Assembly: GCA_910584545.1 (NCBI GenBank) | Contig: CAJUBC010000042.1 | Span: 1-20,967, forward strand | Length of the DNA stretch: 20,967 nt | Direction of reading: 5' to 3' | From: an uncultured Muribaculaceae bacterium | GTDB lineage: Bacteria > Bacteroidota > Bacteroidia > Bacteroidales > Muribaculaceae | In this document: piece after piece, positions 9,501 to 16,419 of the stretch | Position numbering within the stretch: position 1 is the first letter of the stretch | How the letters are laid out: each line of letters opens with the position of its first letter | Position numbers and translations under genes: made by a program | The notes under the pieces: generated by a model | Seen by the model: the letters and a program-made list of their open reading frames with translations, nothing else | What the model was told of the DNA's origin: nothing | Database searches by the model: none

Positions 9501-9874
9501 GTATTTTCTTCCCTTTGGGCAGATCCGGTTATGGACATCGTCGGACCAATGACGTAAAAAATGAAACCGGAATCTTAAGATATTCCTGCGGACGAATCGC
9601 CAATTTCCCCAGCGACATGGTGTTGTATTCTCCTCTGTTTTATGATTTGTATATGAGACAGGGAGCCATATACTGGGCTAAATCCAAGATTTCAGGAGGG
9701 ACAATTCATGATTCAGCCACGGGAGATGTTATTGCCGGCAATGATAACGGAGTAGGCCTTGATATTAACTTTTTCTCATACGATGTTAATTACATATCCG
9801 AGACCAACGTTTATAAACCAGACAATGCCAGTGCAAAATCGGATGCCTGCTTCGTGCGGCTGAAAGCCAATTAA
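6527..9874 (+). CDS. DUF4906-type large fimbrial tip adhesin
   Basis: Secreted protein of 1115 residues, likely the adhesive tip of the pilus. The signal peptide ends at Cys23 in TVSC, a weak lipobox. Arg56 (EVRS) precedes the first fimbrillin-like strand (DDLLVLIYDSNGE, 71-83). RRCASKITIDF at 235-245 resembles the fimbrillin second-strand motif. Residues 773-815 (ISFDINF...IILVRQGYAP) look like a BACON-type beta sandwich. Residues 826-1115 match a C-terminal module common in Bacteroides DUF4906 proteins: DEGSLFKRGN (845-854), FFPLGRSGYGHR (994-1005), LRYSCGR (1017-1023), PLFYDLY (1036-1042), GAIYW (1046-1050) and the final ACFVRLKAN. I chose the ATG at 6527 over the GTG at 6512 because it begins the signal peptide directly. 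The 3' half is much more AT-rich than its neighbours. Binding target is unknown. The DUF4906 call is from remembered family patterns. Confidence 0.8.
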   Translation: MKSISKYLYIAIVALLSFSTVSCVDDLLDDPGFIPDGETDLTVEVDFTPFSAMEVRSFQTNVPGNHLSNIDDLLVLIYDSNGEILPGEDGYRYFTRSELTIHPVKRDSLSASNRNPAEAETQRATFTLKNMSYGRYYMYALANIGKVGSDGVRGSSLDAMRNSFAGQYDTVEDLLAISVDWDNSNVLNNSQMFGVFTDGRGSAVSTPDNDDPDSNPLYRTITINRPDIMCHSWLRRCASKITIDFDGSGLLENTYVYFKQATVHDIAKSCKLGMRNQIKSESEMIRNRGNHYGDYPHDNYRPDGNGTRILYSQESDYLKWPHVAKGQNSLHEFTDGLGNKVSDYHSETAPALYLFENMQGKGTEGVNDKEMKPGDYPDQTVDGKDEEKDNMQYGSYIEVEGYYDYHTSLESSKGHILYRFMLGKDTKINFDTERNYHYKLTLKVRGKGNDYDWHIEYQEKEGFQIRDPYFISYLYNHSSTIPFKYTPADPNWEVYKVEAEVVANNWWPDGDEDYANNAVKEQAPRKSGGYNYSLVDDFEGNNTTVTDQNGRKRNKYLGNGFLSLWEADKTNLTTSDTGGNWGYSDPNNKSMNDDHYYGINGKGNGLDRGRRVYYFDGNKEDLSQDPSNNGKESYKMRIDPATGGYDISIPMFTRAKNLVKTTSYTGSNPFMGHTRTAFIRITVFLRDKTTKQHVNTDKQIVRVVQVKRVVNPTGLYRSAGNNDSFKVDLLELESAYGTNFNAIISRGPWLAEVLGPDDFIKLNGRHKVIRGSTDTPISFDINFNKMNLDNTVRSAAVRIRYNNYTCVHIILVRQGYAPQELAGTKWRISNLRHNDLASTDFDPRDEGSLFKRGNINDAIHPVNNIHNNSVGIPSSFPTGTQSFYLSASNGNPAATKTSWTDFDGGSNFPSSSNVVEMTDFDKLYTNPHIEFAFGVLYADGATRTASNIEDAYGYYYGDADCGKRGMRGLFAYYWNPGGDDGFNNDKENNARSIFFPLGRSGYGHRRTNDVKNETGILRYSCGRIANFPSDMVLYSPLFYDLYMRQGAIYWAKSKISGGTIHDSATGDVIAGNDNGVGLDINFFSYDVNYISETNVYKPDNASAKSDACFVRLKAN

Positions 9875-9900
9875 TATTGACTATAATCGATTTTAATATT

Positions 9901-9939
9901 CCGATGCTCCGCAACGCCAGTCCCGATGCGGAGCATCGG
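9901..9939 (+). terminator. Strong hairpin at the end of the pilus operon
   Basis: CCGATGCTCCGCA at 9901-9913 pairs perfectly over 13 bases with TGCGGAGCATCGG at 9927-9939, around a 13-base loop. It begins 26 bases after the tip-gene stop. No T-run follows directly, although T-rich sequence occurs at 10017-10032. It probably stops or processes the pilus transcript. Part of its right arm (CATCGG, 9934-9939) can instead pair with CCGATG at 9949-9954. Confidence 0.6.
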
Positions 9940-9955
9940 TGTCATTAGCCGATGG

Positions 9956-9978
9956 CTTGCGGGTTACAAGCCCGCAAG
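9956..9978. repeat. Palindromic REP-like element in the pilus-coaD spacer
   Basis: CTTGCGGG at 9956-9963 pairs with CCCGCAAG at 9971-9978 around a seven-base loop. Flanking GCCGA (9948-9952) and TCGGC (9991-9995) are also complementary. The layout resembles short repetitive palindromes scattered in Bacteroidetes genomes, but only one copy is in this window, so repetition cannot be shown here. Confidence 0.4.
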
Positions 9979-10035
9979 GAATGAAATCAGTCGGCAATCA
10001 GTCCGCCCTGGGATGGTTTTTCCGAATTTTTTCGC

Positions 10036-10043
10036 TAATTTTG
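10036..10043 (+). promoter_or_regulatory. coaD: Bacteroidetes-type -7 promoter element before coaD
   Basis: TAATTTTG fits the Bacteroidetes -7 consensus TAnnTTTG and lies 28 bases before the coaD ATG. I do not find a good -33 element at the usual distance upstream. It would serve the coaD-protease-DUF3078 operon. Confidence 0.5.
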
Positions 10044-10071
10044 TATTCAGAACAATTCTCTTTTGTGTTTT

Positions 10072-10566
10072 ATGGGAAATGCGGAACGGACCGCGCTGTT
10101 CGCGGGGTCTTTCAATCCTTTTACCATCGGACATGAGTCCGTGGTACATCGGGCTCTATGCCTCTGCGACCGACTGGTGATCGCCATCGGCCACAATATC
10201 GGCAAGGAGTCCCGGGCCGATATCCCGGAACGGGTGCAGCGCATCGCTGCCATCTTCCGCCACGATCCGCGCATATCGGTGCGCGAGTACACCGGCCTTA
10301 CCGTGGATTTCGCGCGCGGCATAGGCGCGGATTTCATGGTGCGCGGGGTGCGCTCCGTGGCTGATTATGAATACGAGCGCAACCTCGCGGACGTGAATCT
10401 CTCCATCTCCGGCATCGAGACCGTATTCCTCCCCGCCCTGCCGCAACTGAGTTTCGTTTCCTCCTCTATGGTGCGCGAACTTCAGGCCAACGGCCATGAC
10501 GTGTCGCGGTACCTTCCCTCGCCGTCATCCAAATCAAAAGACAAGGATGCAGCCGATAATTCATAG
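10072..10566 (+). CDS. coaD: Phosphopantetheine adenylyltransferase (CoA biosynthesis)
   Basis: Cytosolic enzyme of 164 residues that transfers AMP from ATP to 4'-phosphopantetheine, making dephospho-CoA in the penultimate step of coenzyme A synthesis. Nucleotidyltransferase hallmarks are visible: GSFNPFTIGH at 12-21 with the TxGH signature at 18-21, RGVRSVADYEYERNLADVN at 91-109 for phosphate and substrate binding, and SSSMVRE at 130-136, the second ATP-binding motif. Length is close to the usual 155-165. The ATG at 10072 is preferred over an upstream TTG at 10063, since typical CoaD proteins start a few residues before the GSF motif. It is the first gene of a probable operon; the protease gene starts 11 bases after its stop. 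The Ser/Lys/Asp-rich last 15 residues are a non-conserved tail. Confidence 0.96.
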   Translation: MGNAERTALFAGSFNPFTIGHESVVHRALCLCDRLVIAIGHNIGKESRADIPERVQRIAAIFRHDPRISVREYTGLTVDFARGIGADFMVRGVRSVADYEYERNLADVNLSISGIETVFLPALPQLSFVSSSMVRELQANGHDVSRYLPSPSSKSKDKDAADNS

Positions 10567-10577
10567 ACCCTTGAATT

Positions 10578-12185
10578 ATGAAGAAATTATTACCGCTGTT
10601 GGCCGCGACAGTCCTCGCGGCGCTGCTGGCGGCGCAGGATGTGACGCTGCCGCCTTCGCAAAAGCTCCGCATCGCGGAAGCCGCCATATCGCAGTTCTAC
10701 GTCGATTCAGTCGACGAGGAGAAGATCGTGGAGTCGGCCATCAAGAGCATGCTCGAGACCCTCGACCCCCATTCCGCCTATTCCAACGCCGAGGAGACAC
10801 GCGAGCTAAACGAACCGCTTGCCGGCAATTTCTCCGGCATCGGCATCACATTCAACATGAACAATGACACGCTCTATGTGCTCCAGACCGTGGCCGGGGG
10901 CCCTTCCGAGCGGGTAGGTCTTCTTGCCGGCGACCGCATCATCGCGGTTAACGACACGGCGATAGCAGGCGTGAAGATGAAGAACAGCGCAATCATGAAG
11001 CGTCTGCGCGGTCCGAAAGGAACCGATGTCAACGTGCGCGTGCTCCGCAAGGCGGCCGGCGCCTCCGACACCATCGACTTCCGGATCACCCGCGCCGACA
11101 TTCCTATCTACAGCGTGGACGCCGCCTATATGGTGGATGACAAGACCGGCTATATCCGCCTCAACAAGTTCGCAGCCGAGACCCGCAAGGAGATGGAGAC
11201 AGCCCTGCGCGACCTGCGCCGCAAGGGCATGGACCGCCTTATCCTCGACCTCACCGACAATGGCGGAGGATACCTGAACGCCGCCGTGGAGATCCTCGGA
11301 GAACTTCTCGACCCGGGCCAGCTGACAGTCTACACCGAGGGCCGGATGTCGCCACGCTTCGACCATGAGGCACGGCCTTACGGCATAGACCCGCTCTTCA
11401 ACAAGGGACGCGTGGCGGTGATGGTGAACCAGTACAGCGCGTCGGCCTCGGAAATCACCTCCGGAGCAATCCAGGACTGGGACCGGGGCGTGGTGGTGGG
11501 TCGCCGCACTTTCGGCAAGGGCCTCGTACAGCGTCCGTTCCCATTCCCCGACGGATCCATGATGCGGCTCACGATAGCGCATTATTACACGCCTACGGGC
11601 CGCGATATCCAGAAACCGTACACCAAGGGGGAGCAGAAGGAGTATGCCCACGACATCATCGACCGCCTCAAGAGCGGCGAGCTGATGCATGCCGACTCCA
11701 TCAAGTTCATCGACTCGCTTAAGGTCAACACGCTGAAACTTAAGCGTCCCATCTACGGCGGCGGTGGCATCACTCCCGATGTGTTCGTTCCGCTCGACAC
11801 CACGGCCTTCACGAAATACTACCGCGACGTGATGGCCAAGGGCGCCATCAACCGCTATACCATCCGGTATGTGGACGGCCACCGCAAGGAGATCGCCTCC
11901 AGCTACAAGACCGACACCGATTTCGTGAAGGATTTCGAAGTGACTCCGGAAATGCTCGCCGACCTCTACGCCATGGCCGAGAAAGATGGCGTGAAGCCGG
12001 ACCCCGAGCAGCAGAAACAGAGCGAACCGGTATTCAAGATGATCCTTAAGGCCCTCATAGGCCGTGACATCTACGACAACGCCACTTATTTCAAGGTTTA
12101 CAACACTTTCGACCCGATATTCCGCAGAGCTTTCGAAATCATCAATTCGAAGGAATATGACCGTATCCTCTCTCCCGGCTCCTGA
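10578..12185 (+). CDS. S41-family C-terminal processing protease
   Basis: Exported serine protease of the CtpA/Prc family, 535 residues, acting in the periplasm on protein C-termini. A signal peptide covers about residues 1-19 (ending LLAA). A helical N-terminal part (FYVDSVDEEK, MLETLDPHSAYS) leads to a PDZ domain at about 80-160 (GIGITF, GDRIIAVND). The catalytic domain has DLTDNGGGYLNAAVEI at 224-239, YSASASEI at 286-293 and TFGKGLVQ at 311-318. The dyad is Ser289 and Lys314; the 25-residue spacing, and Gln318, agree with E. coli Prc. Residues 345-535 form a long C-terminal region with charged helices, common in Bacteroidetes members. The gene lies 11 bases after coaD. Substrates are unknown. 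Confidence 0.95.
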   Translation: MKKLLPLLAATVLAALLAAQDVTLPPSQKLRIAEAAISQFYVDSVDEEKIVESAIKSMLETLDPHSAYSNAEETRELNEPLAGNFSGIGITFNMNNDTLYVLQTVAGGPSERVGLLAGDRIIAVNDTAIAGVKMKNSAIMKRLRGPKGTDVNVRVLRKAAGASDTIDFRITRADIPIYSVDAAYMVDDKTGYIRLNKFAAETRKEMETALRDLRRKGMDRLILDLTDNGGGYLNAAVEILGELLDPGQLTVYTEGRMSPRFDHEARPYGIDPLFNKGRVAVMVNQYSASASEITSGAIQDWDRGVVVGRRTFGKGLVQRPFPFPDGSMMRLTIAHYYTPTGRDIQKPYTKGEQKEYAHDIIDRLKSGELMHADSIKFIDSLKVNTLKLKRPIYGGGGITPDVFVPLDTTAFTKYYRDVMAKGAINRYTIRYVDGHRKEIASSYKTDTDFVKDFEVTPEMLADLYAMAEKDGVKPDPEQQKQSEPVFKMILKALIGRDIYDNATYFKVYNTFDPIFRRAFEIINSKEYDRILSPGS

Positions 12186-12226
12186 CGGCAGCCGGCAAAG
12201 AGACAGAAAACGTCCTAAGACCCAAA

Positions 12227-13783
12227 ATGAAACAGTCCGTACTGATTCTCGCACTTCTGCTTGCCGCCACGGCGATACAGGCCGCGTCGACAGAATGGCA
12301 CCCCGGTCTGTCATATGCCGCGCGCAACCGCTTCAAGGACATGGAAGAACTCGAGCGACAGTCCTTGGAAGCCGATTCCTTATTCGTGGAACGGCGACGC
12401 GCAAGAGCTCTTTTCGACAGCATACCCTCCATGCGGAAATCCCCGACTCCGGTCAACCTCATCCATGCTCCAAGGGTACTTAAACAATACCGCAGTGTAA
12501 GAAAGCCCGGATTCAGGATGTATTTCCCGGACGAGTTCATCGCCCAAAGGGTATGGAGTGAATTGGCCGAATGCGCAGGCATTGCCAATCATGACCGCGA
12601 CCTGGCGTTGATTCTGAGACAGTATGCCGAAGTATCAGGGATGCCCGCTCATAGCGTGGTGCCGGATTCACTCATGCGTTACGTAACCGATGCCGATCTT
12701 CCGCCCCGCGATTCGCTGACGGTCGCTTTCGGCGACATCACACCCGCATGGCTCTCCGAGGCCATGACGGCTTACAGCAACCAGCGCGACTTTATCTTCA
12801 CCATGATGATGGAGAATCCCGCCAACGTGGAATACGCCTACTGGAAGCTGCCGGTACCTCCCACCCTTCCTGAGGAGGATTTCAGTTTCCGGGGACTGTT
12901 CAGCAAATATCGCCCTGACGTGAATGTGGGTGACGCGGTGATTACGGAAGCTGAGATAGAAAAGGTGAACTGGCTTCACAATTTCAACATCTCGCTCCAG
13001 CTCTCGCAGGCCTACATATCCAAAAACTGGTATCAAGGCGGCAACGACTACCTCGCGATCCTCGGCAATTTCCTATGGGACGTGCAGCTCAATACGGTCT
13101 ATCACCCAAAGATGATGTTCCAGAGCACTCTTTCTTATAAGTTGGCGCTCAACTCCCAGAGGGATGACCTCTACCACAAGTATTCGGTATCGCAGGATCT
13201 GTTCCAGTACAACCTGAAGACCGGTTACAAGGCAAGCCACAACTGGTACTACACCTTTCTGGCGCAGTTCAAGACACAGATGCTCAACAGCTATCCGGCC
13301 AATTCGATGACGAGAACCGCGGCTTTCCTCTCGCCGGGGGAACTCAACCTCGGTCTTGGTATGACCTATACGAAGGAAACCGGGAAAAAGAACCTGAAGA
13401 TCGGAATCTCCATCTCGCCGCTCTCCTACAACCTCAAGACCTGCATCGACTCCATGGTGGACGAGACCACTCTCGGCATCGAGGAGGGGCACAGGATCAA
13501 GAACGAGATCGGTAGCAACTCGGAGGTGAATCTGTTCTGGCGGATATGGGACAACATCACCTACACAACCCGCCTCTTCCTCTTCACCGATTACAAGACA
13601 TTCCTGGGCGACTGGGAGAACACCCTCAATTTCCAGTTCAACCGCTTCTTCTCGACCCAGCTCTACATGCATCTCCGCTATGACTCGGGCTCAGATCCGG
13701 CTGTGGCCCCACGCTGGAACCGCTGGATGATGAAGGAGATACTTTCCGTGGGACTTTCCTATACATTCTCTACCAAAGGCTGA
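12227..13783 (+). CDS. DUF3078 outer-membrane beta-barrel protein
   Basis: Predicted outer-membrane protein of 518 residues with a signal peptide at about 1-20 (AIQAA). The N-terminal 240 residues are a mostly helical, soluble-looking region. The C-terminal part fits the DUF3078 pattern: LQLSQAYISKNWYQGGND at 257-274, ISPLSYNLKT at 396-405, and alternating amphipathic strands to the end (LSVGLSYTF, 506-514), with a near-terminal aromatic residue as expected of barrels. The longer N-terminus, compared with many DUF3078 proteins, may be an extra periplasmic domain. It starts 41 bases after the protease stop, so it is probably in the coaD operon. The family is found in Bacteroidetes but its function is unknown to me. 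Confidence 0.88.
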   Translation: MKQSVLILALLLAATAIQAASTEWHPGLSYAARNRFKDMEELERQSLEADSLFVERRRARALFDSIPSMRKSPTPVNLIHAPRVLKQYRSVRKPGFRMYFPDEFIAQRVWSELAECAGIANHDRDLALILRQYAEVSGMPAHSVVPDSLMRYVTDADLPPRDSLTVAFGDITPAWLSEAMTAYSNQRDFIFTMMMENPANVEYAYWKLPVPPTLPEEDFSFRGLFSKYRPDVNVGDAVITEAEIEKVNWLHNFNISLQLSQAYISKNWYQGGNDYLAILGNFLWDVQLNTVYHPKMMFQSTLSYKLALNSQRDDLYHKYSVSQDLFQYNLKTGYKASHNWYYTFLAQFKTQMLNSYPANSMTRTAAFLSPGELNLGLGMTYTKETGKKNLKIGISISPLSYNLKTCIDSMVDETTLGIEEGHRIKNEIGSNSEVNLFWRIWDNITYTTRLFLFTDYKTFLGDWENTLNFQFNRFFSTQLYMHLRYDSGSDPAVAPRWNRWMMKEILSVGLSYTFSTKG

Positions 13784-13815
13784 CAATCAGCCAATTCACC
13801 CTAACATCCCTCCTT

Positions 13816-14388
13816 ATGACGACCCGTCTGTTCCGCATAGCTCTTCTTTCAGCCTCACTCCTCGCGATGTACGGCAGCTCCGCAGCCTCCGAACCGATGT
13901 CGGCCGGTATCGCCGATATGGGAATGGCGCAGGAATGGTGCGACCATGCCGACCTCAGGCGGATAGAAGGTATATGGGAGTTCCCGGATGACCATACCCG
14001 CGTACTGGTTCGCCGACGCACGGGGGTGGAGATGGAGTATGACATAGTGGCTGTCGACTCCCCCGACTGCAGGTTGAAGCCCGGAGACACCGTAGGCTAC
14101 ATAAAGGAATCGCCTGATCCCGCCAGATTCGAGTTCTACATGTACCGGACCAAGTCCCGGGGGAAGTTCCATGACTTGGGGAAATGCATGGCCCGGCTTG
14201 CCTCCGACGGCAATGCCATCTATGTGTCGGCATCCAGACTCAAGGCCACGTTACGCTCGCTGTCGTTCCTGCCGAAGTTCTGGCGCTCGGTGCGCATCAG
14301 CGTGGACCGTCCGGCGGATGATATTCCAAAGGGGATGGTCAGGGTCTACCCTGCCGCCGACATCTCGCGCGAGCCGATTTATCTTTAA
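13816..14388 (+). CDS. Secreted hypothetical protein (190 aa)
   Basis: I do not recognise a named family. A signal peptide is visible at about residues 1-24 (MTTRLFRIALLSASLLAM..., likely cut after SSA). The mature protein has a compact, beta-rich look: IEGIWEFPDD near 51-60, a VLVRRRTGVEMEYDIVAVDS strand region, GDTVGYIKES, FEFYMYRTKS, then a basic stretch around SFLPKFWRSVRISVDRP. Only two cysteines occur in the mature part. The gene starts 32 bases after the DUF3078 stop and ends 12 bases before the next gene, so it probably belongs to the same transcript. The IEGIWEF opening resembles small lipocalin-like or DUF-type barrel domains that bind or clamp small molecules, but that is only a suggestion. 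GC-rich codon use matches the neighbours. Confidence 0.75.
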   Translation: MTTRLFRIALLSASLLAMYGSSAASEPMSAGIADMGMAQEWCDHADLRRIEGIWEFPDDHTRVLVRRRTGVEMEYDIVAVDSPDCRLKPGDTVGYIKESPDPARFEFYMYRTKSRGKFHDLGKCMARLASDGNAIYVSASRLKATLRSLSFLPKFWRSVRISVDRPADDIPKGMVRVYPAADISREPIYL

Positions 14389-14400
14389 ACTTATCGCCCC

Positions 14401-14925
14401 ATGAAAGCAACCAACCGCGTATCAGCCGCATCGCTCTTAATCCTCGCGCTTCTGTCTCAGGCCATCTTCCCCTGCGCCTCTGACGCGCGCCGGAAGGGGT
14501 TCAGGCTGAAGGACAACAATGAGCAGGTCGACACGGAACTGGTGGCCGGAAGCTTCATGGTGGCCTCGCAATGCGAGGACTGCAACAATGGATACCGCAT
14601 CGACCAGATCTCGTTTTCAGGTTTCGACAAGCCGCAGAACAGCTCAAAAGAGAGTTTCTTCATCACCAATAACTCGGACAGACAGATGACCGGAGTGACG
14701 CTGTATATAGAGTATCTCATGGAGGATGGCCGTCAGCTTCACAAACGCTTCCTGCGCCTCAGCTGCGACATTCCCGCAGGAGAGACGCGTCAGGCCGTAG
14801 TGGAGAGCTGGGACAAACAACACAGTTTCCGCTACATACGGAGCTCAGCTCCGGCAAGAAGCGCACACCCGGCCACTCCGTTCACCGTACGTTTCGATCC
14901 GGTCTGCTTTTATCTGCGCCATTGA
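14401..14925 (+). CDS. Secreted hypothetical protein (174 aa) with CxxC motif
   Basis: Unrecognised exported protein. The hydrophobic segment at 8-24 is followed by Cys25, but Pro24 at the -1 position argues against a lipoprotein; cleavage after SDA (29) is more likely. Cys58 and Cys61 form a CxxC (QCEDC), and Cys122 and Cys169 lie further on, so disulfides are possible. Residues 65-174 look like one beta-sandwich domain: IDQISFSGFDKP, ESFFITNNSDRQMTGVTLYI, GRQLHKRFLR, IPAGETRQ, ending FDPVCFYLRH. Such a pattern recalls FxLYD/DUF-type Ig-like folds, without certainty. The last 44 bases overlap the 3' end of the convergent ClC gene. It is the last gene of the coaD operon, and I see no terminator after it. 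Confidence 0.75.
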   Translation: MKATNRVSAASLLILALLSQAIFPCASDARRKGFRLKDNNEQVDTELVAGSFMVASQCEDCNNGYRIDQISFSGFDKPQNSSKESFFITNNSDRQMTGVTLYIEYLMEDGRQLHKRFLRLSCDIPAGETRQAVVESWDKQHSFRYIRSSAPARSAHPATPFTVRFDPVCFYLRH

Positions 14926-16411
14926 TTCCGTCCTTCCGTATGCTCTCGTCAAGTCCGGTTCCCCTGAGCCCGAGCCGATGTCGGCGTGCAGCGCGCCACA
15001 ACGCCGGAGTGGATGCGAGTTCGCGGAGTGACAACACATCGTCATGCCCGGTCTCCACATTCCACGCACGTGGCGTGAGCAGCTTGACAGTGATGTAGCT
15101 CAACGTCACAGCCAGCAGATATGCCGGCATGAACTGGAAACTGTCGGTGATTTCCGCAGAGATGAAAAGCGCCATCAGCGGGGCATGGAGCGTACCGGCC
15201 ATCACAGCGCCCATTCCTACAAGACAGAAGTACCATGCGGGAAGGTCAACTCCGAATAGGACGCTACAGCCCATCGAGAAAAAGTACCCGGCGAAGCATC
15301 CGGCAAAGAGTGTCGGCATGAAGTCTCCGGCTACTCCACCGCCATAGTATGCGGCAGAGACAAGGGGACCTTTCAGCAGCATCACCGCCGCACAGCCGAG
15401 GAGCACGGCACCGACACCGATATCGCTTCCTGCGAAGGGTCCATAGCTGAACAGGTCGATTCCCTGACCGTTTATCGCGCTCTGGAGCACTTCCATTCCC
15501 TCGCCGAAGAAACAGGGGAAGAGGAAAAGCGTCATTGACAGCGAAGTCCCGGCTATGATGTTGCGGTGCCAGGCATTGTCCACCGAGAGGAGGAATCTTC
15601 CGGCGCAGTTCTTGAGACGATTGTACAGTATGCTGTAAAGGCCGCAGAAGACAGCGAAAAGCGCGATCCATCCGAGCGTGGCGGGGTCGAAGCCCTTCAC
15701 CGAGCTGAACATCATATCGAACGAGAAATCGCTGAATGCCTTGGCGGTGGTTCCCGACAGGATACAGGCTATGAAGAGGCCTATCACGGGAATGGTCTGC
15801 ATCGGGAGCTGCAGCACCTCGAGGGTGAAGAGCACGCCTCCGGCCGGGGACTTGAAAATGCCGGCGATTCCGGCACCGGCACCGATGCCCATGAGGATCC
15901 GCAGCCACTGGTCGGAGAGTCCGAGCCAGCGGCCGACATTACTTCCTATGGCCGCGCCGCTGTATGCCACCGGCCCTTCGGAGCCGGCGCTGCAGCCGAA
16001 CCCGATGGTAAGTCCGCACGTCAGCACGGATTGCCATATCGACGACAACGACATGCGGTATCTGCCGGAAGAAATCGCTACCGAGAGCTGATATGTGCTG
16101 CGGGAATAGTCTCTCCTCAACACATACCGCTGAAGAATCGACACAAGAAGTATTCCTGCCAACGGATAGCACAGCAGGTGTAGATTCGGGCCGCATGGAT
16201 TGAGACCGCTCTTGAAATAATGGCCGAGCAGACCGATGAACCATTTGAGAAAGACCGCGGAGAGGCCGGAGAGGATTCCCACAAGGAATGAAATCAACAA
16301 AACCATCGAGGCGGGCGACACATGTGCCGCCTGCCAGTCGATGGCTTTTATATTTACAAGCCGGACACGCCGGCCGAATCTGCTTCCTGCCTTCTTCCTT
16401 TCCCTCTTCAT
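14882..16411 (-). CDS. ClC-family chloride channel or H+/Cl- antiporter
   Basis: Integral inner-membrane protein of 509 residues with about ten to twelve hydrophobic segments between residues 33 and 445. ClC signature regions are visible: GSEGPVAYSGAAIGSNVG at 143-160, with gating Glu145 kept, and GDFMPTLFAG at 362-371 (the GxFxP motif). The canonical first motif, GSGIP, is not obvious; the region instead reads STYQLSVAISSGRYR at 105-119. There are no CBS domains after the membrane part, only a charged 60-residue tail. The start is the ATG at 16411; an adjacent TTG would add one residue. The gene begins eight bases after the amylase stop and is probably co-transcribed with it. Whether it is a channel or a proton-coupled antiporter cannot be decided from the motifs I can align by eye. 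Confidence 0.92.
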   Translation of the reverse strand: MKRERKKAGSRFGRRVRLVNIKAIDWQAAHVSPASMVLLISFLVGILSGLSAVFLKWFIGLLGHYFKSGLNPCGPNLHLLCYPLAGILLVSILQRYVLRRDYSRSTYQLSVAISSGRYRMSLSSIWQSVLTCGLTIGFGCSAGSEGPVAYSGAAIGSNVGRWLGLSDQWLRILMGIGAGAGIAGIFKSPAGGVLFTLEVLQLPMQTIPVIGLFIACILSGTTAKAFSDFSFDMMFSSVKGFDPATLGWIALFAVFCGLYSILYNRLKNCAGRFLLSVDNAWHRNIIAGTSLSMTLFLFPCFFGEGMEVLQSAINGQGIDLFSYGPFAGSDIGVGAVLLGCAAVMLLKGPLVSAAYYGGGVAGDFMPTLFAGCFAGYFFSMGCSVLFGVDLPAWYFCLVGMGAVMAGTLHAPLMALFISAEITDSFQFMPAYLLAVTLSYITVKLLTPRAWNVETGHDDVLSLRELASTPALWRAARRHRLGLRGTGLDESIRKDGINGADKSRPDRNVR

Positions 16412-16419
16412 CAATACGT

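Noticed and set aside
9926..10180. Small plus-strand frames between the tip gene and coaD
   Set aside because: They begin inside the terminator hairpin, overlap coaD and the promoter element, and have no protein-like pattern.
10806..12314. 502-codon antisense frame across the S41 protease
   Set aside because: The sense gene has clear catalytic motifs; the antisense product is low-complexity His/Val-rich and matches no family.
14839..14853. CGGAGC-TCA-GCTCCG palindrome
   Set aside because: It lies inside a coding region, has a three-base loop and no T tract on either strand, so I do not call a terminator.
15566..16183. Plus-strand frame opposite the ClC gene
   Set aside because: The minus strand encodes recognisable ClC motifs with membrane segments; the plus product has none.
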